From positions 1 to 64,000 of the forward strand of contig NZ_AJLJ01000069.1 of the NCBI RefSeq assembly GCF_000317245.1: a stretch of DNA of 64,000 nucleotides, given 5' to 3'. Below, piece by piece: positions 34,646 through 44,025 of the stretch (its first letter is position 1; each line of letters begins with the position of its first letter). Below the pieces are notes generated by a model that saw only the letters and a list, made by a program, of their open reading frames with translations, was not told the origin of the DNA and did no database searches. The translations under genes and the position numbers were made by a program. Origin of the DNA: Fischerella muscicola SAG 1427-1 = PCC 73103. Lineage in GTDB: Bacteria; Cyanobacteriota; Cyanobacteriia; Cyanobacteriales; Nostocaceae.

Positions 34646-36343
34646 GTGAAAGCGCAGCTTTTGTTAATCTTTACCTTACTGGTTCTCAATTATGGAACGG
34701 CACATTCACAAACGCCTGTACCAAACCCACAGATCACAGCCACTCCAACAGTTACTCCTGCAACAACAGTTACACCAAAATCTTCAAGTCAGCTTAAGAA
34801 CACAAAGGCTTCTGGTAAGGATTGGGTAAAAACTCTTGAGGAGGTAGATAAAGGATCTACCACTCTTGTCTTTTTATTGGTAAAAATATTAGTAGGATTA
34901 CTGAGCTTATTTGTTATTAGGCGATTCTTTTTACTAATTATTAACCGCTCTTCCCAATTGATAATTGATAATTTCAGTAACGCAACTGGTGCGGATGAAA
35001 TCAATGGTGTTTTACCAGGATTGTCACAATTGGCACGAGAAAGATTAGCTAGAGAGATGAAAAGCGTCTACCAAAGGTCAAAAGAACATATCAATAGTGT
35101 GGGGCCAGAAATTAATCTCTCTTCTACTAGATTTCCCTTACCACAAGCTACTGCAAATCAACAACTCACTAATTTTATATCTTCTGTCAAAGAGTTAACT
35201 CCTGACCAGATTGATCCATTGGTACAACTGCTTGGAGTCGTATTCCCGCCTTATGGTACTAAAGTTACTGGCATCTTGCAAAGCCAGAGTGAAGAATATA
35301 AAAGAATTGGTATCACATTTGAAATCCAGGATATAGATAATCGCATTGCTGCTCAGATTTACACTGTTTGGGAACTCCCTGACTCCGAAGCAGGTAAACA
35401 GTCAAACATAGCACTAAAAGACCGTTTTAGACAGCTATTGCGGACAGCTAGTCGTTGGCTAGCATTAGAACTTTCCAAGCGTGAGATGATCAGAGGCATA
35501 CCCAAATTGTATTTGGGTAGCAAGCGCCAACGCTATCTAGGACAAATTCATAATTTCTTCGGTGTCCTCAACCAATCTAGCGCCCAAACTCATGGTAAAT
35601 TTTTCTACCCATTAGCGATTGAGGAATTGCAAGAAGCCATAGAGTTTTATCCAGATTGGTATCAACCACACGATAACTTGGCTGATACTTACAGCCTCTT
35701 AGCACGCACAGAACAAGGTGACAGAAGAGTTAATCATCTCCAAAGTGCGATCGCTCACTACGAAGAAGCATTTAAACGAGTTACAGAACCAACGATACAA
35801 TTACGGATCAAAGTTGCTCGTGCGATCGCTCAATTACTCACAGGAAAGGAAGATTTGATCTTGGCAGCAAAGCAGGAAATACAAAACCTGGAAACAGCGA
35901 AAAACTGGGATGCTACCAAAGTATTAAACTACCAATTACTGTATTATCTTGCTTGCTGGTATGCGCTAGCTTATCGCTTGGATGTAGATGTCGCCAATGA
36001 AACCCAAAGGCAAGCCTATACATACTTAACTTATAGCCTAGCCAGAGAAAAGAATAGAGATTTTTGGCAATGGACTAGTAAAGATCCGGATCTAGAAAGT
36101 ATCCGTGGATGTTTTCCGGAACTCAAATCTACGCTTTTGAAGACATTGAATGAAAAGCCGGAACTACCAAAGCAAATAGGCAAAGATTTTGCCGAATCTA
36201 TAGAAAAAGTTTTAGAGGGAGTTAATTGGGGATCGGGGATCGGGGACAAAGATGACAAGGAGGACAAGGAGGACAAGGAAGACACGGGGGACAAGGGAGA
36301 GTGGGAGACGCACCGGACGCGGAGAAAAACCAATGACAAATGA
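34646..36343 (+). CDS. Membrane protein with TPR-like helical domain
   Basis: About 565 residues. A signal-like hydrophobic N-terminus (VKAQLLLIFTLLVLNYGTAHS), a Pro/Thr linker, and a membrane helix at about 80-100 (LVFLLVKILVGLLSLFVIRR) are followed by a large soluble region. Its C-terminal part has TPR-like helices (AIEELQEAIEFYPDWYQPHD, AIAHYEEAFKRV). No family is recognised. I start at a GTG at 34646, because the TTG 24 bp upstream lies in repeat DNA. The last 37 residues (GSGIGDKDDKEDKEDKED and on) are translated GGGGATCGGG and AAGGAGGACAAGG repeats, so the original C-terminus near SIEKVLEGVN has been extended. Confidence 0.75.
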   Translation: MKAQLLLIFTLLVLNYGTAHSQTPVPNPQITATPTVTPATTVTPKSSSQLKNTKASGKDWVKTLEEVDKGSTTLVFLLVKILVGLLSLFVIRRFFLLIINRSSQLIIDNFSNATGADEINGVLPGLSQLARERLAREMKSVYQRSKEHINSVGPEINLSSTRFPLPQATANQQLTNFISSVKELTPDQIDPLVQLLGVVFPPYGTKVTGILQSQSEEYKRIGITFEIQDIDNRIAAQIYTVWELPDSEAGKQSNIALKDRFRQLLRTASRWLALELSKREMIRGIPKLYLGSKRQRYLGQIHNFFGVLNQSSAQTHGKFFYPLAIEELQEAIEFYPDWYQPHDNLADTYSLLARTEQGDRRVNHLQSAIAHYEEAFKRVTEPTIQLRIKVARAIAQLLTGKEDLILAAKQEIQNLETAKNWDATKVLNYQLLYYLACWYALAYRLDVDVANETQRQAYTYLTYSLAREKNRDFWQWTSKDPDLESIRGCFPELKSTLLKTLNEKPELPKQIGKDFAESIEKVLEGVNWGSGIGDKDDKEDKEDKEDTGDKGEWETHRTRRKTNDK

Positions 36344-36378
36344 CCATTGACCATTGACTAACCACCAACAAATTTAAA

Positions 36379-36738
36379 ATGAGCCAAACTGATTTTGAAA
36401 AAGCCAAGCAGCGTTTAGCACAAGCAAAACAAGATATTATCTGGGCGATCAATGTTTTAGACGATGCTGCTAAGAACTTGAGCGATTACAAACTTACTCC
36501 TGAAGAGGTAGTTCAACTCGGCTACCAATTTCAGCGAGACTTGCAGGATATCCGCAAAACTCTAGAGCAAAAAACTGACTTAGAAAAAGATTTAGAATCA
36601 TCAAAAACTAAATATTCTTTTCCTCCTCCAAATATTGGCGAATCTAGGGAAATATCTCCAAGAATTACAGGGCAAATACCCCCTTTCGATGATCCTGACG
36701 AAGATAATGATATGGGTGTAAGTCGTTCTATGTTTTAA
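36379..36738 (+). CDS. Small coiled-coil protein of unknown function
   Basis: A 119-residue soluble protein. Residues 3-75 form helices likely to make a coiled coil (FEKAKQRLAQAKQDIIWAIN, VQLGYQFQRDLQDIRKTLEQ). The C-terminal 45 residues are Pro- and Asp-rich and end FDDPDEDNDMGVSRSMF. No family is recognised. It follows the TPR-like gene by 35 bp on the same strand and probably shares its transcript. It converges with pdxH, with 4 bp between the stops. Confidence 0.7.
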   Translation: MSQTDFEKAKQRLAQAKQDIIWAINVLDDAAKNLSDYKLTPEEVVQLGYQFQRDLQDIRKTLEQKTDLEKDLESSKTKYSFPPPNIGESREISPRITGQIPPFDDPDEDNDMGVSRSMF

Positions 36739-36742
36739 GGTT

Positions 36743-37387
36743 CTAGGGTGATAGACGCTGTATTTTCCAATCGCCATTATCTAAGCGAGTATATAGTATG
36801 CGATCATGCAGGCGACTAGAACGTCCTTGCCAAAACTCTATTTCTGTGGGGATCACCCGTAAACCTCCCCAATGAGGTGGTCGGGGTACATCCTGGTTTT
36901 CATACTTAGCTTGTAGTTCTTGAAACCGTTGCTCTAAGAGTGTTCGGCTTTCTATGATATTGCTTTGATTGGATGCCCAAGCACCAAGGCGACTGTTAAA
37001 AGGACGACTTTGAAAGTACCTGTCGGAATCATTTTCCGATACTTTTTCTACATGCCCACAGATCCGGACTTGCCTTTCTAATTCTGCCCACCAAAAAACG
37101 AGGGCTGCTTGGGGATTTTCAGCTAATTCTTGTCCTTTATGACTGTTATAGTTAGTGAAAAAAACGAAACCCCTTTCGTCAAAATCTTTGAGTAACACTA
37201 TTCTTGCTGAGGGTTTACCGTCGGTCGTGGTAGTCGCAAGGGTCATGGCATTTGGTTCTAGCAACTGTGCTGTTAGTGCCTCGTCAAACCATTTTTGAAA
37301 CTGTATAAAAGGATTAGGAGCAACATCAGTTTCATTTAACCCCTGTAAGCTATAGTCTTTGCGAAGATCAGCAACAGTTTTGTCCAT
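36743..37387 (-). CDS. pdxH: Pyridoxine/pyridoxamine 5'-phosphate oxidase
   Basis: PdxH oxidises PNP or PMP with FMN and O2 to give pyridoxal 5'-phosphate. The 214-residue protein shows the FMN-binding segment [20 protein letters not shown], then [21 protein letters not shown], the substrate segment [13 protein letters not shown], and the C-terminal [14 protein letters not shown] with the final IQRLSP motif. Length and start ([17 protein letters not shown]) match the family. It is a single gene, convergent with the coiled-coil gene and divergent from the AI-2E-type transporter. Confidence 0.95.
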   Translation of the reverse strand: MDKTVADLRKDYSLQGLNETDVAPNPFIQFQKWFDEALTAQLLEPNAMTLATTTTDGKPSARIVLLKDFDERGFVFFTNYNSHKGQELAENPQAALVFWWAELERQVRICGHVEKVSENDSDRYFQSRPFNSRLGAWASNQSNIIESRTLLEQRFQELQAKYENQDVPRPPHWGGLRVIPTEIEFWQGRSSRLHDRILYTRLDNGDWKIQRLSP

Positions 37388-37506
37388 AGGGTTTTTATCC
37401 TGGTAGTTTTGTAAAAAATAATTATGATGATAATCAGCGCGAAGTAACTTTGCTAAGTAAGTTTTACCAATCTAGCCAAGAACTTTTGTAAAGAACATTA
37501 CATCAA

Positions 37507-38580
37507 ATGCGACGTTGGGCCTCTGTTCAAAATCTATTAATCTATGGTCTGGGCGGTCCAATCATCGCACTGAATGTTTGGCTGCTGTCTGTACTGTTTA
37601 GCTATTTTCAGCATCCTATTACAATTTTCAGTATTGCCACAATACTTGCTTTTTTACTGAATTATCCAGTGAAGTTTTTTGAGCGCGCTCGTATTTCTCG
37701 CGCCCAAGCAGTCATCATCGTATTGCTGCTGACCTTAACTGTGTTTGTAATTTTGGGTGTAACGCTCGTACCGATGGTTATTGACCAAACCAATCAATTG
37801 TTAAATAAAATCCCTGATTGGTTAAATAGTAGTCAAGACAACTTAGGGCAGTTGCAAATCTTGGCAAAGAGACGACGTTTGCCCTTAAATTTCAGTGTTA
37901 TTAATCAACAAATCAACGCCAACATCCAAATATTAGTGCAGCAAATACCTTCTGGTGCTGTAGGATTTGCAGGAACACTGCTATCAGGATTGCTGAATGT
38001 TGTGTTGGTAATTGTGTTAGCTTTTTACATGCTTTTGTATGGCGATCGCCTTTGGTATGGTTTAGTCAGCCTTTTACCATCTCATATCCGTGTACCTTTC
38101 ACCACATCCCTCCGACTAAATTTTCAAAACTTTTTTTTGATTCAATTCTTGTTGGGTTTATTTATGGTGGTGAGTCTAACTCCCATTTTTTTGATTCTCA
38201 AAGTTCCCTTTGCGCTTGTATTTGCTATCTTTATTGGCATAGCCGAACTTATTCCCTTTGTGGGAGCAACTCTAGGTATTGGTAGTGTCACAGTTTTACT
38301 ATTGCTACAAAATTGGTGGCTAGCAGTACAAGTGGCAGTTGCAGCCATTTTCATGCAGCAAGTAAAAGATAATTTGTTAGGACCAAAATTACTTGGAGAT
38401 TTTATCGGGATCAATCCCATCTGGATTTTTGTAGCGATTTTAATGGGATTTGAGATTGGTGGGTTTTTAGGATCACTCTTGGCAGTGCCAATTGCTGGGA
38501 CTATTAAAGGTACTTTTGATACGATGAATTACACTAAAACTAAACATAAAGTATCAAATACAACATTTGAAGTAGACTAA
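37507..38580 (+). CDS. AI-2E/PerM family transporter
   Basis: A 357-residue integral membrane protein of the PF01594 family with about eight helices. Clear signatures are VFAIFIGIAELIPFVGATLG with QQVKDNLLGPKLLGDFIGIN downstream, and the FLLNYPVKFFERA segment after helix 2. Family members are proposed to export autoinducer-2 or other small solutes, but many act in Na+/H+ exchange or are uncharacterised; no substrate is assigned here. The start MRRWASVQNLLIYGLGGP fits. Neighbours are unrelated. Confidence 0.9.
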   Translation: MRRWASVQNLLIYGLGGPIIALNVWLLSVLFSYFQHPITIFSIATILAFLLNYPVKFFERARISRAQAVIIVLLLTLTVFVILGVTLVPMVIDQTNQLLNKIPDWLNSSQDNLGQLQILAKRRRLPLNFSVINQQINANIQILVQQIPSGAVGFAGTLLSGLLNVVLVIVLAFYMLLYGDRLWYGLVSLLPSHIRVPFTTSLRLNFQNFFLIQFLLGLFMVVSLTPIFLILKVPFALVFAIFIGIAELIPFVGATLGIGSVTVLLLLQNWWLAVQVAVAAIFMQQVKDNLLGPKLLGDFIGINPIWIFVAILMGFEIGGFLGSLLAVPIAGTIKGTFDTMNYTKTKHKVSNTTFEVD

Positions 38581-38722
38581 TTCACTATTGAGCTAAGTAC
38601 CCAATTTGCTCACAAATAAGGTCATTCAATATTAGATTTTGGATTATGGTCATAAAAATTTCTTTAGTTGGAAAACTTAAAACAACCAACAACTAACATC
38701 TAACAACCAGCAACTAACCTTA

Positions 38723-39553
38723 ATGAATGCTTCTGAGCTACTAACAACTATTGAAAATCTCATACATCAGGCTGAAGAAGGAGAAATAGATCCTTGGGAT
38801 GTGCAGGTGATTGAGGTTATTGACCGCTATATAGAATTAATGGCACCGGAGACAACCAAAAAAGGCTATGAAGCTGATTTGTCTCAATCTGGGCAGGCTT
38901 TTTTATCTGCATCAATGTTGGTGTTATTCAAAGCCAATACTTTGATGCAATTACAATCTGCTGCCGATGAACAAGAGACTCTAGCTGATGATGTGCTGCT
39001 GGAGGAAATAGAAAATGGGGCATTGTACCAGGCTCATCGCCTACAATTTGAGCGACATTTACGTCGTCGTCCAGCAGCAATGCCTCCACCAAAGCGTCGC
39101 GTTACTCTGCAAGAGCTAATAGAGCAATTGCAGGTGATGGCAGAGCAACTGAAACTGGTGGAAAAAGTAAATAAGCCACCGCGTTCTCGACGTCAGCCTA
39201 GCTTGCAGACAATGCGAGCCGCATTAGAATTAGCTCACCAAGAAAATCTGACTGAAGTAGCTGGAGAATTAGAGCAGGTTTTGTACAGTTGGTCAACAGA
39301 GTTTTGTCTAGAGCAAAATTGGTTGAATTTGGAACAACTAGTGCAGTTGTGGACACAAACAAAACAATCACAGCATGAAACTGGTCATGATTCACCAAAC
39401 AGCCATAAAGTCAGTGTTTTTTGGGCGTTACTATTGCTTTCGGCTCAATCTAAAGTGGAGTTATGCCAAGAGGAGTTTTACCAAGATATTAAAATTAGAT
39501 TAATTACAGAGAAAGAAAATAGTATCAAACAATTGGAACAGTTGATGAAATAA
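38723..39553 (+). CDS. scpA: Segregation and condensation protein A
   Basis: ScpA is the kleisin that bridges the two SMC heads in the chromosome-condensing SMC-ScpAB complex. The 276-residue protein begins with the kleisin N-terminal helices (LIHQAEEGEIDPWDVQVIEV, then IDRYIELM), keeps LSASMLVLFKANTLM, and ends with the winged-helix part VFWALLLLSAQSKVELCQEE. The shortened N-terminus, lacking the F.GPLDLLL stretch of Firmicutes, is normal for cyanobacteria. The partner scpB is not in the window. Confidence 0.9.
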   Translation: MNASELLTTIENLIHQAEEGEIDPWDVQVIEVIDRYIELMAPETTKKGYEADLSQSGQAFLSASMLVLFKANTLMQLQSAADEQETLADDVLLEEIENGALYQAHRLQFERHLRRRPAAMPPPKRRVTLQELIEQLQVMAEQLKLVEKVNKPPRSRRQPSLQTMRAALELAHQENLTEVAGELEQVLYSWSTEFCLEQNWLNLEQLVQLWTQTKQSQHETGHDSPNSHKVSVFWALLLLSAQSKVELCQEEFYQDIKIRLITEKENSIKQLEQLMK

Positions 39554-39881
39554 GCAATATTTAATCTAGAAATAATTGATATTTCTAGAATTAATGCTTC
39601 AGATCACACCAAAATCTGGGTAAATTGAAAGGATAAGCGATCGCTTGTTGACTATGGAGAAAGTTCTTACTCAAGAAACGCCTCCCCCGTTCCATAAGAA
39701 CGGGGTGGGCATTTTGGATGTCCTACGCGAACATATGTCATCTTGCTATGCATATGGTTATACCATGTTCGACAATTCCCGTATTCCGTGATTTTAAGGA
39801 TGACTGGGAGCAAAAACAAACCGATGATTAAGTATCACTCACTTAAAGTTAACTGGCTTGTGGTTGAGGAATAAGTATATT
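39554..39881. other. Intergenic region with a strong hairpin
   Basis: About 330 bp. It contains a HIP1 site, the hairpin at 39681-39711 and paired CATATG words. No protein frame is convincing. Promoter elements for the pyrophosphorylase gene presumably lie near its end. Confidence 0.5.
39681..39711. repeat. Imperfect hairpin with CCCGTT/AACGGG core
   Basis: Arms GCCTCCCCCGTT and AACGGGGTGGGC pair at 10 of 12 positions around a CCATAAG loop. It resembles subterminal hairpins of IS200/IS605-type elements and may be the remnant end of one, but no transposase is nearby. Confidence 0.5.
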
Positions 39882-41048
39882 ATGAAGGCGATGATTCTGG
39901 CAGCGGGCAAGGGAACTCGGGTACGTCCGATTACGTACACTATGCCCAAACCGATGATGCCCATCCTGCAAAAGCCAGTGATGGAATTTTTACTAGAACT
40001 GTTACGCCAACATGGGTTTGACCAAATTATGGTCAATGTGAGCCATTTGGCTGAAGAAATAGAAAGTTATTTCCGTGATGGTCAGCGCTTTGGCGTACAG
40101 ATTGCTTATTCTTTTGAAGGGCGAATTGTTGAAGGTACGCTAGTGGGTGAAGCCATTGGCTCTGCTGGCGGGATGAAAAAAATCCAGGATTTTTACCCAT
40201 TTTTCGATGATACTTTTGTAGTGTTGTGCGGAGATGCCTTAATTGACCTGGATTTGACAGAAGCAGTCAAGTGGCACAGAGCGAAAGGGTCAATCGCTAC
40301 CATTATTATGAAATCCGTACCACGGGAAGAAGTTCCCAGCTACGGTGTGGTTGTTACCGATGAAGAGAATCGGGTTAAAGCTTTCCAAGAAAAACCAAAG
40401 GTAGAAGAGGCCCTCAGTACCAATATCAACACGGGTATCTATATTTTTGAACCAGAGGTATTGAATTACATACCTTCTGGTGTAGAGTATGACATCGGTA
40501 GCCAATTATTTCCCAAATTAGTAGAAATGGGTGCGCCTTTCTACGCTATCCCTATGGATTTTGAATGGGTAGATATTGGTAAAGTCCCAGATTATTGGCG
40601 AGCAATTCGTGGTGTACTATTGGGCGAAATTAAAAACGTCCAAATTCCCGGTCATCAAGTTGCCCCTGGCATTTACACTGGCTTAAATGTAGCTGTGAAT
40701 TGGGACAAAGTTGATATCACAGGCCCAGTGTACATCGGTGGTATGACCAAGATCGAAGATGGGGCGAAAATTGTTGGCCCAACAATGATTGGCCCCAATT
40801 GCTGGATATGCAGTGGCGCAACGGTAGAAAACAGCGTCATCTTTGAATGGTCGCGCCTGGGGGCAGGAGTGCGACTAGTCGATAAGCTGGTATTTGGACG
40901 CTATTGTGTCGATAAGACTGGCGCAACAATCGACGTCCAAGCAGCCTCTTTAGACTGGCTGATTACCGATGCTCGTCAACTACCACCATCTCATACTCCT
41001 GTTGAACATCAAGCGATCGCAGAACTTTTAGGAACGAATGCGAGTTAG
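39882..41048 (+). CDS. Sugar-nucleotide pyrophosphorylase with left-handed beta-helix tail
   Basis: A 388-residue NDP-sugar synthase: an N-terminal nucleotidyltransferase (about 1-240, MILAAGKGTRVRPITYTMPK then PMMPILQKPVMEFLLE, VLCGDALIDLDL, GIYIFEPEVLNYIP) and a C-terminal left-handed beta-helix of hexad repeats (about 250-340). It resembles mannose-1-phosphate guanylyltransferase and glucose-1-phosphate uridylyl/thymidylyltransferase relatives, and activity cannot be narrowed from sequence. I start at the ATG giving MKAMILAAG; an eight-codon extension upstream is unlikely. It would supply activated sugars for exopolysaccharide or glycan synthesis. Confidence 0.88.
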   Translation: MKAMILAAGKGTRVRPITYTMPKPMMPILQKPVMEFLLELLRQHGFDQIMVNVSHLAEEIESYFRDGQRFGVQIAYSFEGRIVEGTLVGEAIGSAGGMKKIQDFYPFFDDTFVVLCGDALIDLDLTEAVKWHRAKGSIATIIMKSVPREEVPSYGVVVTDEENRVKAFQEKPKVEEALSTNINTGIYIFEPEVLNYIPSGVEYDIGSQLFPKLVEMGAPFYAIPMDFEWVDIGKVPDYWRAIRGVLLGEIKNVQIPGHQVAPGIYTGLNVAVNWDKVDITGPVYIGGMTKIEDGAKIVGPTMIGPNCWICSGATVENSVIFEWSRLGAGVRLVDKLVFGRYCVDKTGATIDVQAASLDWLITDARQLPPSHTPVEHQAIAELLGTNAS

Positions 41049-41229
41049 GGATCGGGGATCGGGGAAGGTGGGGCCCCCTCTGGGGATAAGGGGCAACGGG
41101 GATCGGGGATCGAGGATTGGTGTTTATTTTCCCCCTTGTCTCCCCACACTCCCAGACGCGATTCATCGCGTCTCTACATTACTCTCCACACCCCCCACTC
41201 CCTTGTCCTCTTTGTCTCTTGCTTAATAC
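41045..41229. repeat. GGGGATCGGG and CCCCACAC tracts with a GACGCGAT palindrome
   Basis: Between the pyrophosphorylase and speA stops lie several GGGGATCGGGGATCG units, a CTTGTCTCCCCACACTCC tract, and the palindrome AGACGCGATTCATCGCGTCT at 41154-41173. The whole convergent spacer is repeat DNA. Confidence 0.8.
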
Positions 41230-43248
41230 CTACGAAGACAAATAGGTATACCTCCGCAAACTCTGCTCATAGGTTTGCAGCAATCGTTGAGATTCCGCTA
41301 GTGTAATGCGATTTTCTTCTAAAGCTAATTCGCAACGCTGGCGGATATTTTCTACCATATCTTCCGAATCGTATTGGACGTAACTGACGACTTCGGTCAT
41401 GGTATCACCTTTGACTACGTGCTGAATTTGGTAGCCTTTGGGTGTCAATTGGATGTGAACCGCGTTGGTATCACCAAACAAGTTGTGTAAGTTCCCCATA
41501 ATTTCCTGGTAGGCTCCATTGAGGAACATCCCCAGATAGTAGGGTTCTCCGGCTTTAAAGGGATGAAGTTCTAAAACTGACTTCACATCTCGTAAATCAA
41601 TAAAACTGTCGATTTTGCCATCACTATCACAGGTTAGGTCTGCTAAAATACCCCGTCGTGTTGGTTCTTGATCTAAGCGGTGGATCGGCATAATTGGAAA
41701 TAATTGATCGATCGCCCAACAGTCAGGTGCTGATTGAAACACAGAAAGATTTACGTAGTAGATGGAAGCCATGATTTTTTCTAGGTCTTCCAATTCATCA
41801 GGTACGTATTCTTCTTTTCGAGTAATACTCAGTATTTTCTGACAGCAGGCCCAGTATAGACGTTCCGCCTTGGCGCGTTCTGTTAGGCTCAATATTCCCA
41901 AATTGAAGCGGCTGATAGCTTCTTCTTTGAATTGGGTAGCGTCGTGGTAAAACTCCTGATAATTTTCTAGGTTGATTGATTGGTAAGTTTCCCAAAGGTA
42001 ACTAATGATGTGGGATTCTCCCTCTTTGGGCGGTTCAGGTAATTCTGTGAGAACTTCGCTGGTACTAAGAACGTCAAAAATTAATACCGACTGATGAGAG
42101 GCGATCGCTCTGCCACTTTCACTAATCAGTGTTGGTACAGGTATATTCCGCTCAGAGCATGTATCTTTTAACTCTGCCACAATATCATTGGCATAGTTCT
42201 GCATGTTGTAATTTTTGGAAGCGTAGAAGTTGGTTTGGGAACCGTCGTAATCTACACCCAAGCCACCACCAACATCGAGATACTTCATGTTTGCTCCCAA
42301 AGCTGCTAATTCTACATATATACAGCTAGCTTCTTGGATGGCATCTTTGATGACGTTAATTGCAGAAATTTGTGAACCTACATGAAAATGTAGCAGTTGT
42401 AAAGAATTCAACAAATCAGCAGCACGTAACTTTTCAACTGCATGGATAATTTCGGGAATTGTCAGACCAAATTTAGCGCGATCGCCACTGGAGGTTCCCC
42501 AGCGTCCCATCCCTTGGGTACTAAGTTTTGCTCTCACTCCCACAATTGGCTGAATACCTAACTGGCGACTCGCCTCAATCACCAAATCGACTTCTTCAAT
42601 TTGTTCTAAGACAATGATCGGTGTTTGCCCTAATCTTTGGGCTAACATCGCTGTTTCAATATATTCTTGGTCTTTGTAACCGTTACAGATTAACAATGCT
42701 CCCGGTGTGTCTAGCATGGCTAGAGCAATCATTAATTCTGGCTTAGAACCGGCTTCTAAGCCAAATTGATGGGGTTTACCAAAACGCACCAAATCTGCGA
42801 CTAAATGACGCTGCTGGTTACATTTGACCGGAAACACGCCACGATAAACACCAGGATAGTTGTAGCGAGCGATCGCTTTCGCAAAACAGGCATTTAACCG
42901 CTCAATTCGGTCTTCTAAAATATCAGAAAACCGAATCAACATCGGTAATCCCAGGTTACGCTGCTTGAGAGCATTCACCAACTCATATAAATCCAGAGAA
43001 CCGCCGCGATCGCCTTTCGGGGAAACAGTAATATGACCTGCTGCGTTGATGGAAAAATAAGGGTGTCCCCAACCTTCAATGCGATACAGCGCCTCGCTAT
43101 CTTCTATTTTCCAGACGCTTGTTCCTTCTTGTATGCTGGCAGGTGGCAGCAATTTTTTGTGCTTGTGATTTTTCAATTCAGATTTTTTACCATTATGGGA
43201 CGGCGGTTTCACCACCTCATCAGATGCAGCAGTAGAATCAAGACGCAT
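41230..43248 (-). CDS. speA: Biosynthetic arginine decarboxylase
   Basis: SpeA converts arginine to agmatine and CO2, the first step of putrescine/spermidine synthesis, with PLP as cofactor. The 672-residue product is standard. The PLP lysine lies in YRGVFPVKCNQQRHLVADLV; the fold-III barrel shows LLHFHVGSQISAI, YLDVGGGLGVDYDG and LISESGRAIASHQSV. The C-terminal half contains DQLFPIMPIHRLDQEPTRRG and IDLRDVKSVLELHPF, specific to the SpeA subgroup. The first 40 residues (up to LLPPASIQE) are a basic, probably disordered extension. A cytosolic tetramer is expected. No other polyamine gene is adjacent. Confidence 0.95.
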   Translation of the reverse strand: MRLDSTAASDEVVKPPSHNGKKSELKNHKHKKLLPPASIQEGTSVWKIEDSEALYRIEGWGHPYFSINAAGHITVSPKGDRGGSLDLYELVNALKQRNLGLPMLIRFSDILEDRIERLNACFAKAIARYNYPGVYRGVFPVKCNQQRHLVADLVRFGKPHQFGLEAGSKPELMIALAMLDTPGALLICNGYKDQEYIETAMLAQRLGQTPIIVLEQIEEVDLVIEASRQLGIQPIVGVRAKLSTQGMGRWGTSSGDRAKFGLTIPEIIHAVEKLRAADLLNSLQLLHFHVGSQISAINVIKDAIQEASCIYVELAALGANMKYLDVGGGLGVDYDGSQTNFYASKNYNMQNYANDIVAELKDTCSERNIPVPTLISESGRAIASHQSVLIFDVLSTSEVLTELPEPPKEGESHIISYLWETYQSINLENYQEFYHDATQFKEEAISRFNLGILSLTERAKAERLYWACCQKILSITRKEEYVPDELEDLEKIMASIYYVNLSVFQSAPDCWAIDQLFPIMPIHRLDQEPTRRGILADLTCDSDGKIDSFIDLRDVKSVLELHPFKAGEPYYLGMFLNGAYQEIMGNLHNLFGDTNAVHIQLTPKGYQIQHVVKGDTMTEVVSYVQYDSEDMVENIRQRCELALEENRITLAESQRLLQTYEQSLRRYTYLSS

Positions 43249-43427
43249 TTTCCTGACCTTTATCTTTCACCCACGAATTTACAATTTAATCGATTCGTAT
43301 TTCAACGCAATTAAACCAGAAGTTGATTTGTAAGATATTCTGTGATTGGTCATTAATCATTGGTCAATTGACAAATGACTAATGACAATTGACAAAGGAC
43401 AACTTTATTCAGTTTGAGGAGATCGCT

Positions 43428-43877
43428 TTGGAACGCACATTTATTGCCATTAAGCCCGACGGTGTACAGCGCAAACTAGCTGGTGAAATTATCCGTCGTT
43501 TTGAAACCAAAGGCTTTACCCTAGTTGGCTTAAAATTCTTGAAAGTTAGTCGAGAACTAGCTGAAGCCCACTACGATGTTCACAAAGAAAGACCATTTTT
43601 TTCAGGGTTAGTTGATTTTATTACTTCTGGCCCAGTAGTAGCAATGGTCTGGGAAGGTGATGGCGTTGTAGCTGCGGCAAGAAAAATGATTGGTGCGACA
43701 AATCCCTTAACAGCAGAACCTGGGACAATTCGGGGTGACTTTGGTGTCAATATTGGCCGCAATCTGATTCATGGTTCCGACGCGATCGAAACCGCACAGC
43801 GCGAAATTTCTCTGTGGTTCAAAGATGAAGAATTAGTGAATTGGCAACCACACATCATGCCTTGGTTACACGAGTAA
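43428..43877 (+). CDS. ndk: Nucleoside-diphosphate kinase
   Basis: Ndk equilibrates NTP and NDP pools through a phosphohistidine. The start is a TTG at 43428 (read as Met, then [20 protein letters not shown]), with GAGGAG about 7 nt before it. This gives 149 residues, the exact family length. The active-site His is in [19 protein letters not shown]. Upstream codons in the same frame (43389-43427) lie in repeat DNA and should not be counted. The rare TTG start is confirmed by the strong ribosome-binding site. Confidence 0.95.
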   Translation: MERTFIAIKPDGVQRKLAGEIIRRFETKGFTLVGLKFLKVSRELAEAHYDVHKERPFFSGLVDFITSGPVVAMVWEGDGVVAAARKMIGATNPLTAEPGTIRGDFGVNIGRNLIHGSDAIETAQREISLWFKDEELVNWQPHIMPWLHE

Positions 43878-44025
43878 TCTTATTTTAGACCTATTGCAAA
43901 AGTTCTTTTTGCGCTCTTGTGGGGGAAAAGGGAAAAGTTAAAAGATAAGGGAATAAGTTCTTTCCTTTTCCCTTTACCTTTTCCTGACTGCAAGCAGTGA
44001 GCGTGTGGGCTTCTGCTCGATCAAG

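Noticed and set aside
43389-43427. N-terminal extension of Ndk
   Set aside because: A GAGGAG ribosome-binding site directly precedes the TTG at 43428, giving the standard 149-residue enzyme.
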